NCBI GenBank assembly: GCA_028554645.1
Contig: JAQOOI010000076.1
Coordinates: 868,001-932,000, forward strand
Direction: 5' to 3'
DNA length: 64,000 nucleotides
From: Omphalotus guepiniiformis
Taxonomy: Eukaryota > Basidiomycota > Agaricomycetes > Agaricales > Omphalotaceae
A program made the translations under genes and the position numbers. Positions 1 to 10,620 of the stretch are shown here, piece after piece. A model generated the notes under the pieces. The model made no database searches. It was given only the letters and a program-made list of their open reading frames with translations, and was not told where the DNA came from. Numbering within the stretch: the first letter of the stretch is position 1; the number at the start of each line of letters is the position of its first letter.

Positions 1-2066
1 AACTATTCAAGTCATTAGCTTCTTTGCCCATCTTCGAGAGCAAGGGAATAAGGGTCCTCATCTTGTCGTCGTCCCGTGCGTACGAAATATAACACCTTTC
101 CATCACTGTCTCAAGTCACTTTAGCTCATCCACTTTGGAGAACTGGTGCCGAGAATTTGCTCGGTTCGCTCCTTCGATTTCGGTACAGACGTACTACGGT
201 GGGAAGGACGAGCGGATTCAACTTCGCCAAACCCTTTTGGACACAAAGCGATGCGACAGCGAAGACGATCAAGGATGGGATGTATTGATTACCACTTATA
301 ATTTGGCTCAGGGAGACAGTGACAGGAAATTTTTTAGAAGAATTGAATGGGATGTGAGCACTAGTGGTCCACTCTTCCGGGTCCCAGAACATAACCATTG
401 TTTTAGTGCTGCGTCTTCGATGAAGGACATGTGTTGAAGAACTTCCAGTCCCAGCGTTACTCATCACTCCTCCGAGTGCAATCTAAATGGCGTCTCCTAT
501 TGACCGGGACGCCCCTCCAGAACAATCTTCAAGAATTGGTGGTGCGTCTGCCTTAACGTTTCTCATGTATACCGATGACTAATCCGATCCGAACAGTCGT
601 TGATGAACTTCATCCTCCCAGACCAGTTCGCGGATGCAATTGATAACCTTCGGCAAATCTTCAAGGTGAAAGGCGATTCCAAAGTCAGCTTGCTTGCTCA
701 GGAGCGTGTGTCTCGGGCCAAGAAAATGATGACTCCTTTCGTTCTCCGTCGTCGAAAAGATCAAGTGAGTGTTTCTTATCTCCCGCCTATTCAGTTTTCT
801 GAGCAGATGTCCTGATGTCCAGGTTCTCACTGACTTGCCGAGGAAGACCGAACGAATAGAGTGGTGTGAGATGACTACGCTTCAGAAGTCTATTTACCGA
901 GACACAATTCAACGGTCAAGGAAAACAGTTCTCGAGGCGGACGTTGATTCAACAGAGAATGGTCTATCCAACGGACGAGGTAAAGGTCCGAAGAAGGTCG
1001 CCAAAAGCAAAGATAAGCAATACCTCGAAAATAGCACCAACGTCTTGATGGACCTGCGCAAGGCGGCACTGCATCCGATGCTCTTTCGCTCACGCTTTAC
1101 CGACGATGCTCTCACCGCGATCGCCAAACTTCTACTCAAAGAGCCCGATTTTAGGAAGCGCGGAGCGGTGTTTGAGATGGTCCATGAGGACATGAGTGTC
1201 ATGACCGATGCAGAACTACAGCATTTCTGTGGCACATACAAGGTGATCGTGTTCCAGTTCTTTGCAAGCTCCAAGCTCATCGCTTTCTGCAGTCAATACG
1301 GAAATTTCAGCAGCAAGCTGACTGTTTCGTTGACTCTGGAAAGGTTCAAATGCTCTTAAAGCTCCTAGCGGCATATAAAGAGCAGGATCGGAAAATCTTG
1401 ATATTCTCTCAAGTGCGGGTCTACACCTCGCTAAAGTGAATGCTCCCTGATGCCCAAGTTTTCAGTTCACTCAGGTCTTGGATATTCTTGAAGTCATCCT
1501 CAAGGAGAGGGAAATAAATTATCTTGTTCTCACTGGGTCTACACCGGTAGATGTTCGCCAATCATTAGTGGACGAGTTCACGGAGGATGACTCGATAGCG
1601 GTCTTTCTGCTGTCGACTAAAGCAGGCGGTACGTACTTTGGAAAGGGTCATCGGTCCGTTCTTGGGCTCACTGTTTGTCAGGGATGGGGATCAACCTAAC
1701 AGCAGCATCGGTGGTAATCATGTAAGTTCCTGTCCTTCTTCTTGATGGTTGTACTGAGACAATTTCTTTAGGTTCGACCAAGATTTCAATCCGCACAATG
1801 ACCGGCAAGCACAGGATCGTGCCTACCGTATAGGTCAGAAACGCGATGTAGAGGTCGTCAAATTGATCTCGCGTGGTACAATAGAGGAAGACATGCTCAA
1901 GCTTGGAGAGATGAAGCTTGCTCTAGACGAGGCGGTTGCTGGGGATGATGAAAACGGCGACGAAGTGAAGGAGCGGGAGATGAAGAAATCTTTGATGAGC
2001 GTTTTGAGGAAACAGTTTGAACAGGAGCAGGTCGTTTCGACAGACTTGTCAATACCTAGTACATAG
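1..2066 (+). CDS. FUN30: Fun30/SMARCAD1-family SNF2 chromatin remodeller, 3' part
   Basis: ATP-dependent nucleosome remodeller of the Fun30/Fft3/SMARCAD1 group (heterochromatin maintenance and DNA end resection in the known members). The gene enters from the left already inside the ATPase core: base 2 reads [15 protein letters not shown], just after the Walker A region, which lies outside the window. An intron at 76-124 (GTGCGT...TTAG) joins VVVP to SSTLENW. The DEAH-like box is FDEGH, typical of this subgroup, followed by [11 protein letters not shown], the helicase C block with [16 protein letters not shown] motif V, and the SNF2 motif VI RAYRIGQ. The protein ends TDLSIPST at 2066. Several short introns interrupt it. 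Its 3' end faces BET5 only 87 bp away. The N-terminal CUE-type region cannot be judged. Subgroup assignment rests on DEGH and overall similarity. Confidence 0.88.
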
Positions 2067-2153
2067 CGTCCAGGTATAGAGGGCCCTGGGCCCGTGTATA
2101 TTATTATCTCTGTGCACATATTATTACAAACTATTGAACAGCCTTAGAGTGTA

Positions 2154-2921
2154 CTACGGAAAGACTGAAAGCCCTCTAAGCAATCTATCCACGCTGGAAC
2201 GGAAATACTCGTTGTCGATCCCCTGTTCTTTCGAGTCCATGCCAACGAGCGGATTGCGAACGACATACTCGAGGAATGGGCCGACGTACACTTGGCGCAA
2301 AACGAATCGCAGCGAATCGGCGCTGGGATCGCTCAGCATGACAAACTTATATCCTGAAATGGTTTCGTACAGGTGAAGCTTGTAAGCCGAAGTTCGATAA
2401 CAGACAAATTGCTCCTCTCTGCGTAGGGCAAGTAAGCTTGCGAAAAGGACACCAAAGGGATGGGAATTGCTGACCTCCCAGAAAGCTTTCTTATCATGTT
2501 CCTCAATGATAATATGACACCATAAACTAATTTAGCCTCTTCGTCGAAAGACAATCCCGTGCTTGATGCGGCAACTGGAGATGCAGGATTTTGAAGTAAC
2601 GGAGAAGCAGTGGATGTATTGGATTGGGAAATCAAGTCATTGACTGCTACGACAACTCCGGACGACGAAGATAGTGTGTTCCTGGGGCTCCCGTATGCAG
2701 ATATCAAAGCGGGATTCGTCTCTGAAGCAGGAGCAGATACAGCCTGCGAGACTGCGGGAAGAATCCCTCCTTCAACGGCTAGCTTTGGGCGTCGTGTTCT
2801 GTGCCAGTCTTGGTAGTAAACGCAAGTACAGTGTCTGTTTCATCGAATAGTGTAAGTTGAAGTTAGAAGGAATTGACGAGCAAATACACCTATCGTAGAT
2901 ATACAGACTAAAGATCGTCAT
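2154..2921 (-). CDS. BET5: TRAPP complex subunit Bet5/TRAPPC1
   Basis: Longin-fold subunit of the TRAPP tethering complex, acting in ER-to-Golgi traffic as part of the Ypt1/Rab1 exchange factor. A first exon of MTIFSLYIYDR splices (GTGTAT...AACAG) to HCTCVYYQDWHR, the family N-terminal signature, which fixes the start at 2921. The C-terminal half is also typical: YKLHLYETISGYKFVMLSDP and VYVGPFLEYVVRNPL, ending RLLRGLSVFP. Between the two lies an insertion of roughly 70 residues rich in Ser, Pro and Ala that yeast Bet5 lacks; such loops are common in basidiomycete homologues. At least three exons. The gene is tail to tail with the remodeller. Confidence 0.92.
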
Positions 2922-3365
2922 TGAGGAAGATGTAAGAGATTCAGAGTATAGCTTAAAGTTTAGTTAGAGCTATAATTCCAGACCCATTCATCAGAATTTT
3001 CTGGGCTCAAAATTGCAAGGATTGCATTTGCACCCACATAATTAGGTGTCGAAATTGCATTCAGTCGATACTAAGCCTGCTCGTAGGCACTGGCCGTCAA
3101 GTCGTGGACGAACTTCAACTTACACACGAAGGTACTCAATCTTCAACGAACCAGGAATTGCAATGAGTAACCCATTATTACACCTACCGACAGTGTATTG
3201 ATATAGTGTACTTTATGAACCTTATAGATGAGTCGCTATGATGGTCTTCTTTTCCTCCTTTTTTTTTTTTGTTTCTTCTTGTGTAATACATATTCATTAC
3301 ATAGTACGATATAATCGTTTCTGCAGAAGACTTTGCAGAGTCAAGGCTTACTATGAATATGCTCT
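2922..3365. other. Intergenic region, no gene seen
   Basis: About 440 bases between the BET5 start and the 3' end of the next minus-strand gene. It should hold the BET5 promoter and the 3' UTR of the membrane-protein gene. The only visible structure is a run of 11 T with flanking T-rich sequence near 3258-3275. No open frame here looks coding. Confidence 0.6.
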
Positions 3366-4479
3366 TCAAACTCTAGAGTCCTCGAAGCCTCGTTTCTCAT
3401 CTACGTAGAGCGGAACGTTTCCCACTACACTCATTCTGGGTAAGCCTGGTTCATGCTTGTACGGATAGTAATAGTTGGCATCGGCGTCCATAGGTCCGTT
3501 GATGTAAGAGGGAAGATAAGCATTTGGATGGAACGAAGAAGGCGCCATACTAGGCGGAAGACTGATGATGAGAACCTGCATAGAAATCCTGAGTGGTGAC
3601 ATCAGGCGAGGGATATAGTGAACGTACTAGCTGGTCTTTAAACACGCCAGGGGTTTTCACCTTCCAGATGGAAGAAGCGTTCTGACCAAAATTCATACGG
3701 TCTGCCCTTGTCCATTGCTCTGCCAAGCGATTCATTTGTTTGTGACCCTAAGAGTTATTCAGTGTCTTCCTGACGGCGATGTTTACGCAGCAACGCACAA
3801 TAAACTTCCACACTGCCATAGGCAGTATGAAAAACAGAATCACACCAACGAAGATTGCAACTGAGATGATCTAATAAGTTGAATCATCAAAATCAATATT
3901 GTCGTGGAAGTCATCTATCAATACTTACGCGCGCCTAGAGTGGTTGTACATATTAGCATAGTAATCTCTGCTTCTGGCGTGTACTCACCTGAATAACATG
4001 GTCTACATCAATACTTCCATCCGGTCGACGGATATGTAAATTGGAGTAGATGATGTTGTTCAACGCAACAGGGAGTATCAAGGATGCGCTAAATCAGTGT
4101 TTAAATGACCGTCAGTTGTCATGGTCTCGTCTCGTCTAATTTTGTAAGACGCACAGCAGTCCTGTGAGCATCCAAGCACGTTCAAAGTACAGTTTCGAGT
4201 ATCGCTTCGAAGCTTGGGCGAGAGACGAGATACGGATAGACCAAACGGCTGGCGTGATCTATTTAGATTGGGATTCGAGTTTGTAAGTGGCTAGTTCATG
4301 AGCATGAGGTCCATGCACTTGCCTGGCTCTGAAGCTCGAAGGGCACTGCGGGAATTGGTTGTGCCGCAGACAGGTACTGTTGAGCTGCGATGAGTCTGAC
4401 ATTGACCCCAAGTGAAGATAAAGCTCACCAAGCGGATGTCATTGGTATTCCTCTGGGCACCATGATAAGCAGCGGCCAT
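3366..4479 (-). CDS. Unrecognised fungal membrane protein
   Basis: I do not recognise the family. Spliced exons give a coherent protein: MAAAYHGAQRNTNDIRL, YLSAAQPIPAVPFELQSQ, ITPAVWSIRISSLAQASKRY, LYFERAWMLTGLLC, SASLILPVALNNIIYSNL, RRPDGSIDVDHVIQ, a strong transmembrane helix IISVAIFVGVILFFILPMAV, then a cytosol-like part RLAEQWTRADRMNFGQ. The last intron (52 nt, GTACGT...TGCAG) joins FKDQL to VLIISLPPSM, and the Pro/Tyr-rich tail ends GFEDSRV at 3366. One or two weaker hydrophobic stretches precede the main helix. I chose the ATG at 4479; the same frame stays open upstream to about 4550, so a longer N-terminus from an unseen exon is possible. Introns are short. Function unknown. Confidence 0.65.
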
Positions 4480-4984
4480 CTGAGCAGCGAGTCTCTTCGG
4501 AAATGGGTGATACAACAAGTTTGGTACAAAAGTTGGTCACTCCTGGTGAAATAACGAGAAAGAAAAAGTCAAATAGAAGGAGTGCAGAAATATGAACGAG
4601 TAGAATCGATCCCGTCGAAGTTGAAGAATGTAGACCACCAGGGACAGAGTGGGAGGATGAATGAAAGAGGAGAAAGAAACTGGAAAGAAATGAAGTTACC
4701 GCGGCTCATCGGTTTATGGTGCTCAATCGAAATTTAAGTCGACGCGTGGGGAAGTGGCTCGATGGCAACGGTTACTTCAAGTACTCAATTCTCTATCCAA
4801 CTGGATATTGCACCAGGCTTCCTTGAAGGAGGAGAATAACTCTAGGCCAACAATCCGAAGGAGACATCCAGTATTTTGGGAAGGGAAACGCGTCTTCACT
4901 TGTGAACTGTACATACTTATATGATAGAGGAACGTTGAGAATATAATATTTGGCTATTGAATACTCCTGTTATATACAGTGCAT
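4480..4984. other. 5' region of the membrane-protein gene and 3' UTR of RMT2
   Basis: About 500 bases with no independent gene. The part from 4480 to 4550 stays open in the frame of the downstream gene and may be coding. A possible mini-exon with an ATG at 4709 does not splice into that frame, so I did not use it. The remainder should contain the promoter of the minus-strand membrane-protein gene and the end of the RMT2 transcript. Confidence 0.5.
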
Positions 4985-6324
4985 CTAAAAGCTCTTCATC
5001 GCCCCTATGGGAAGTCGATACACAGGTAGCTTGAAATATTCTCTGGTCTTTCCCCAACGATCTACATACTCGTCGTCAAAGACACGCACATCTCTCCATT
5101 GAATATCTACTCCGACATCAGCGAGATGTAGTTCGGATAAATGCGTGTACACATCATAGAAAAGAGCATCTATCGCATCACGTTAGCAATGCCCCGGTTG
5201 TCTATTAGATTGAGACGAGAACTCACTTGTGGCACCTAGGCCGTTAAAGAAACTAAATGTAGATTCTGGTCCAGCAAGCAGATCTGGTAAGGATTCAAAA
5301 AAGCCGTGTAGGTCCTTGTAATTTTCCGAGAAGGTGTCAGTATACACCACATCGAAGCCGCCTACTGAAATGAGTTCATCCATCGAATCTTGCCATTTAC
5401 CTTCCAATATTCGGACGCCTGTCTTCTCGTACCAACCCAGCTCCTTCATATGCTGTAGGACATCTGGGTGAGCTTCGACGATGTAATGAACGGCCGGAGG
5501 TGAAGTGAGTGCTTGGAATAGCGAATCAATCTAAAAATCGTTATATCAAGCTCTGACCAGATTCCACTTGTCTGGACGTCCTTACCATACCCAGTCCGAA
5601 TCCTATGTTGAGCACTTTCAGATTTTGTAAGTTTTCATGCCCTTCAGTGACACCCTTTACGGTCTCCTCCATAATTTTCTGTTCCCACCCCATCATGACA
5701 CCTATCTCGTCATCTCCCGCTGTTACCACACAGATCTCTTGGCCATTTTCATCTATCATGAATTTCAATCTTGAAGACAGAAATACATTCGTCGAAGCTG
5801 CTGCTGTCACATCCTCACTTCGGATTAAGAGAGACGAGGAAGGTTCCGATGAGGAACGGGACGAAAGCAAGGAAAGGAGCATTTCTAAAACGTTCAAGCT
5901 CAGCGTCAGTATGAATGTAGATGACGCGAACAAGTTACTTCACCAGCTCGAATGCCAGCATTTCGGATGAGAGAATATATTACTTCGTTATTGAATGATA
6001 ATGCGATGTCCCCAGCCGTGTTCTTCAGGTTATCAACTGATATTGGGTAGATCAACGCGATGGATAAGACACAGTTTCCCTATGCTGACCAGAATTCCAC
6101 ACTGCACCCTCCTCGAGTAGGAACTTGACCATCTCTTCATCTTGCACGTACGCTGCGGCGTGAAGGGGCGAAATCCCTTCACTGTCATTTTGATACCACA
6201 ATGGAGCACCTTGTGCAACAAAGCTCTTGATATTGTCGATAGATTCGCCTTGAAGAATGGAAGAGATGAGCAACTCCCCTAGCTGGGCCAAGGCATGTAT
6301 GCCTGCATCAGAGTCAGAGTCCAT
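4985..6324 (-). CDS. RMT2: Protein arginine N-delta-methyltransferase Rmt2
   Basis: Rmt2 methylates the delta nitrogen of an arginine; in yeast the known substrate is ribosomal protein L12. The N-terminus MDSDSDAGIHALAQLGELL leads into an ankyrin-like segment (GISPLHAAAYVQDEEMVKFLL), then the methyltransferase core: LKVLNIGFGLGM (SAM-binding motif I), HYIVEAHPDVL, GFDVVYTDTFSENYKDL and a C-terminal RLPIGAMKSF before the stop at 4985. Ankyrin repeats plus this SAM core are diagnostic of fungal Rmt2. Four or more exons. The ATG at 6324 opens the ankyrin exon in frame. It is transcribed in the same direction as the AA9 gene upstream, about 110 bp away. Confidence 0.93.
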
Positions 6325-6431
6325 AATTCACGCGTTATGTACGGTTGTTTGTTCGGACAAGGGCATGACATTGAACTAAACTAATGAAAGAGATGAAATA
6401 TTCAAAAAATGCACTACAGGACAACTCAAAA

Positions 6432-7746
6432 TCATCCAGACCACACAGCAGGTCCAGGAATGGTGTAGTTGGTCTCAGTCTCGTGAGAATAGATGTCAAT
6501 AGTGACACCAGGGTCGGAGCTGTAAGTGCAAAGCATTTCAATACGATGGCGTACGGACCTCTGAAGAACAGAAAACTCACGCCGAGTAACCACCAGGGAA
6601 AGTCACAGTGAGCGAGCTGGGAGGCGAAGCAGTTCCGCTACCAGTGATGACCAGCTGAGCGCATTCCGGGTAGAATTGAGGTTGATTTGAGGTGTGGATA
6701 GCCAGGAGCTGTTTCAGAATTCAGTCAAATTCCTTGTTCCGAGGGATGCTTGGGCCAATATGTTTACCTCATGTCTAATCATGTATTCTCCTGGAGCCAA
6801 AGAGGCAGGGATAGTAGAAGTCCTGCAGAAGAACATCAAATCAGCAGCATTGCTAAGTGGTTGATTCCACTCACCAAGAGTTGTTGTTGGCAACCAGCTC
6901 GCCCATCCCCCAGGTGCCATCCACCAAGTCGCCACTAATCAGGCCGGCTTCATCGATTTTGAACTAGAAAACTAGTTGAGTTCTGGTTGAACGATATTGC
7001 GAATGAATATTATTCACGAATTCTAGAGTCGAAGTATCGGCAGAGGTGCAGCTTGAGGGGCACTTCGCCATATAAACCATGACGGGCTGAGAGAAATGAT
7101 TCTTAGTAGAAACTACTACGGCGGCAGAAACTATGCATACTCCGATGGTGTGTGGCCATTGATTCCAATAGGCGGTCACCTGTGTACCAGCTATACGTAG
7201 CTGATCAGAATACGAGACTTGAGATACGATAGTTCGAGCCTACCAGCAACGGTCGCTGATTGTTGCTCAGCAAGCGCCGCGCCATTAATATTGCAGGACA
7301 GTTGCGGGTCAGTCGGGTCTAGTATGAAGATGAGCCAAACAAGAAGCAACTCAGGGTGTACGTGTCATATACCTGTAATAGGGTTGTACTAGACGACGAA
7401 TGCACGAGAAAGGAATTTTGAGCGTGGTCTTGGGAAATTGCATGGAATGTGGAATTACCGTGTCCCATTCACGCTAGCAACACGAATTTGAATGTCAGTA
7501 TAAGTAGCATTGAACTTCACGACCGAACGTACCTGGATCGAAGACTGTCCAACAGGGGTATTGTAAGGGACAAAGCTAATCGATATAAGTCATTTCAATA
7601 GCGGAAGAGACCTAAGTTACGCCTAGAACGAACCCATCGTACCAATCATCTCCAAACTTGTAATACAAGACTCCTCCGTGGGCGGACACCTGAGAGACCT
7701 GGTATAGCGCGGCAACGAGGGAAGCGAAAGCAGCAGAGAGACGCAT
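6432..7746 (-). CDS. AA9 lytic polysaccharide monooxygenase (secreted)
   Basis: Copper enzyme that cuts cellulose or related glucans oxidatively outside the cell. The start at 7746 gives a 22-residue signal peptide ending VSQVSA, so the mature protein begins with the copper-binding His (HGGVLYYKFGDDWYDG). The second copper His lies in WPHTIGPVMVYMAKCPSSC, reconstructed across an intron (GTATGC...CTCAG). Further family marks are APGEYMIRHEVLAIH and the axial Tyr in QFYPECAQL. The chain ends NYTIPGPAVWSG with no CBM1 or GPI tail. About eight short introns. All expected catalytic residues are present. A TATA-like box lies about 45 bp upstream of the ATG. Regioselectivity and substrate cannot be read from sequence. 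Confidence 0.94.
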
Positions 7747-7786
7747 CGTGTCTGAACTGTCGTACAATAGCGTATTGGCTCTCCCA

Positions 7787-7793
7787 CTTTATA
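7787..7793 (-). promoter_or_regulatory. TATA-like box of the AA9 monooxygenase gene
   Basis: On the minus strand the sequence reads TATAAAG about 41-47 bases before the start codon at 7746, and a CCAAT-type motif (AGCCAAT, 7774-7780) lies between the two. Position and sequence fit a core promoter for an inducible secreted enzyme. This is pattern recognition only. Confidence 0.5.
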
Positions 7794-8454
7794 CCTGCTC
7801 GCAAAAACTCCAATCAAAGCTATGGGTATTCAAGTAATCAGTCTTTGCGGCAAGAAGTTGCAGCCGTACCATCGCAGTCCCAACAAGGCTAAACTTCGGT
7901 GTAGTAAAGTGGAGACCGGAAATTCTTTGGATTGGAAGTGACCCTCACGGAGGAACTGTTAAGCATTCAAGATTTGGGGCATTGGAACAAGTCCAAAGCC
8001 AGTTGAGACCTAGCCAAATTAGATTCGTGCACATAGATGATATTTTTACCAGTGAGCTCAAATGGTTCCTGATCAGTCCGTTAAAGGACTCAAGGGCTTG
8101 AAATAACAGCAGTCCGAGCAAAAATCCGCGCACTCCAACGTCAACGATCCTGAGAAGCCGACGGACAATAGACTCAAACTACGCGGAAAATTGCCTCGCA
8201 AACGAGGAAGTCACAGGACAGTGTCGGCACAGTTTACGAAGAAAGTTGACGCTATGTCGTTCAAATTCTTCCATGTGAGGCATTTTTAGTCTGCCCAATT
8301 CATTCACAATGAGACATGCTAGTGGAGCAGGAGATAAAAGATCATACAGAATAGTGATACAACGTCGCCGGGAAGCAGGTAGATTTTCCGAATGATAACG
8401 CGCAGCCAGTGTCTATCAATATCTGCCTGAGGAAGATCAAGCGCACGAATGCGA
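7794..8454. other. Intergenic region with a possible gene remnant
   Basis: About 660 bases between the AA9 promoter and the PRKRIP1-like gene end. On the minus strand, roughly 8330 to 7945, one frame carries leucine-rich text such as TNLIWLGLNWLWTCSNAPNLECLTV and is broken by at least one stop. This resembles the LRR-like part of fungal F-box proteins but is too weak to call. No intact gene is seen. Confidence 0.3.
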
Positions 8455-9191
8455 TTAATCATCTTCATGTATCGTGACTTTCGGAGGCGCCACTGGTAGC
8501 TGGGAAATATCCGAGGTGTTTGGGACGGTGCCAGGCGTATCCGCTGAACCAGCGTCCGAAACATTCTGCAGCTCAGGCTGCGGCCCTTCATCGTCTTCAC
8601 TCTCATCGCCTCCCTGAGGCCTAAAAACCAACTCCTTTCCATTGACAAGCCGCCGCTTCTTCAGAGGAACATCGCTGTCATCCCTACCATCTGTCCGTGG
8701 TATCGAGTCCGCCGTCGAGCCAGACTGGGATCCTTTCGTTTTCGCGCGTTCCTTTTTCTTCTGACGTTTAGCACGGTTTTTCGCTGTCTTTGCATCTGCA
8801 ATAGCCTCCGCTTCCTTTCTTTTTCTCTCAAACTCAGCAACCTCAGCCTCCTACAGGTTATGGACCGTGAATAAGAATATCGTGAACAATGCATACCGCT
8901 ACATACCTTACGAGCAGCCTCTTCTAGAAGACTTAATCTCTCGTACTCTCTCCGTCTACTGGCCTTGTAGACATGAAATTCGCCACTTCCGGCACCTGCA
9001 CTGGAACCTTGCACATTCTTCATCATTTCCCGCGCCGGCCGGATGGTCTTTTCTTTGGGGGCAGGAGGAACATAAGCAGGCTTTGTAGGATCCTTGAGCA
9101 GTTTTTCAAGTTGTGCTCTCTGGCGTTCGACCGCTGTAAGAGCATGTCGATTGACGGGTGGTACAGACTCTGATGGTTGAGGAGAGGTCAT
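8455..9191 (-). CDS. PRKRIP1-like (DUF1168) splicing-associated nuclear protein
   Basis: Small, highly charged protein of the PRKRIP1/DUF1168 family; the human member binds double-stranded RNA and sits in the spliceosome. The start at 9191 gives MTSPQPSESVPPVNRHALTAVERQR. The family core is MKNVQGSSAGAGSGEFHVYK followed by ASRRREYERL. One intron (GTATGT...CTGTAG) joins EEAARK to EAEVAEFERKRKEAEA, continuing a long Lys/Arg/Glu-rich helix with nuclear-localisation-like clusters (KNRAKRQKKKERAKTK). The acidic, disordered C-terminus ends PPKVTIHEDD. Two exons. Assignment rests on the nearly invariant GSGEFHVY block. Confidence 0.88.
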
Positions 9192-9299
9192 GAATGTGAT
9201 AATTACATAATCAAAGTGTGAAGCTAAAAAGGTACTAAATATACAGTACTTACTTACAGTATACAACATATTGTTCTTGCATTATTCCATCGGCGCCGT

Positions 9300-10208
9300 T
9301 TATACAGTCGACTCCATCAAAGAAAATCCTCGTAGCTGCACCTCCTTTTCCGCGCTTTGCCATAGTCTTCCGTGTCCTGTGGCACTTGCGTCCTGCCACT
9401 GAGTGACGACAGAACCTTTCGCCCTGGTGACGACTACCCTTGTATCTAACAAGGAGTACACCGTCTCCCAAGTTCGAAATGCTACCTCAGAAAGATCGGT
9501 CACTTGCACTAGGATGACCTCCAGATGCTCGTTTTGCTCCAAAATTGTATGAAGCAAAGCTGATGCGGCAGGACGTGCGGGAAGAAGGTTGGATGAGACA
9601 CTAAGTGCCAGATGTGTTAAAGCGGGAAGGTGTTGGTGAATCTCTGTCAGAGAAAGCAGGGTTTGCTCTGTAGATGGTTGAACGTGCAATCGTGTGGTAT
9701 CAGGATTGAGCAAGGAGAAAGGAAGTCCATCCCGGCAAGCAAGGCCAAGCAGATGTTGTTCTCGAACGTGAGTATTGATGCTTTTTTCAATAGCAGTGGC
9801 TGATGATAATTTCAAACTGACAGCGGCATAGCTAGTCAATGAGAAACCGCATGCAAGACTCTGGATGCCAGTGCAGCGTGAAATGATTCCTTCAATGCAT
9901 CGCAGAGGACCTAGTGCAAGAATGCCAAGATTCTTCACTTGTCGAGATAGCGGAACGTTGGGAGTCAACTTGGATAGGGCGGATTCCTGCGACAAGGATA
10001 GCGTATACAGGAAACTCTTCACATCGCGAGCGGATCGAAGCATAACTGTGCCATACAGAATAGGCAGAGCCCAAAGACGGGATGAGGAAGAGACGCGAGT
10101 CAGAGATAGTGCGGTAGGGATGTGTGAGCAGGCCGCAAACTCCAATATCTCCCGCAAAAGTTCGGCTGGCAATGAAGGAAAGGAGACAATTGCGCCTGTC
10201 GCCGACAT
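9300..10208 (-). CDS. F-box-like protein with degenerate leucine-rich repeats
   Basis: Single-exon gene of 302 residues. Residues 9-26 (SFPSLPAELLREILEFAA) match an F-box start, which in known members binds Skp1 in an SCF ubiquitin ligase. The next part (SSSSRLWALPILYGTVML, SLSQESALSKL) is the usual agaricomycete F-box layout, with leucine-rich segments such as VKNLGILALGPLRCIEGII and LPALTHLALSVSSNLLP. There is no recognisable C-terminal domain, so the target cannot be guessed. It lies divergently from COG2 with 412 bp between the start codons. A long open frame on the opposite strand is a shadow. Confidence 0.75.
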   Translation of the reverse strand: MSATGAIVSFPSLPAELLREILEFAACSHIPTALSLTRVSSSSRLWALPILYGTVMLRSARDVKSFLYTLSLSQESALSKLTPNVPLSRQVKNLGILALGPLRCIEGIISRCTGIQSLACGFSLTSYAAVSLKLSSATAIEKSINTHVREQHLLGLACRDGLPFSLLNPDTTRLHVQPSTEQTLLSLTEIHQHLPALTHLALSVSSNLLPARPAASALLHTILEQNEHLEVILVQVTDLSEVAFRTWETVYSLLDTRVVVTRAKGSVVTQWQDASATGHGRLWQSAEKEVQLRGFSLMESTV

Positions 10209-10620
10209 TCTGCTGAAGTGGTCAATGGACGATTCAGAAAGTGAAGAACAAAATACTGACCTCTTTGTCTGGAGAAGGATAATGGGGGTTTATGACAAAT
10301 TGCGCCCTGAGGTGATATACTTTCGTATCTCATGTTCAAGCTTCGCGATCAGGACGGAAGGAAGTGGAGCAGAACAATCAATACATGTTTGAACCGCATG
10401 CACATCATTCCAGGAAAGAAAAAAGAAAAGAATTATTCCGTATGTTAGCCTATCCCCAGACTGTAGCTTTCACTGGTTTGTGTTTGAAGCGATGCTTGTA
10501 GTTCGCGCTTTGACTGCGGATATGTGACGTCATTCTGTGTCAAACACTCACGTGACTATCTGAGGTAATTTCTATTACTCATCAATCGTTTAGCCTGCCT
10601 CCGACTGCTGGCACGCAGAC
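10209..10620. promoter_or_regulatory. Divergent promoter region, F-box gene / COG2
   Basis: 412 bases between two start codons pointing apart. It must hold both promoters. I see no clear TATA box or repeated motif, and no coding frame that continues into either neighbour. Confidence 0.5.

Noticed and set aside
4700..4709. Possible first mini-exon (ATGAGCCGCG) of the unrecognised membrane protein
   Set aside because: Joining it to the next acceptors gives in-frame stops; the phase does not fit the downstream reading frame.
9865..10392. Plus-strand open frame of 175 codons
   Set aside because: It runs antisense to the single-exon F-box-like gene, has no family likeness and looks like a shadow frame.
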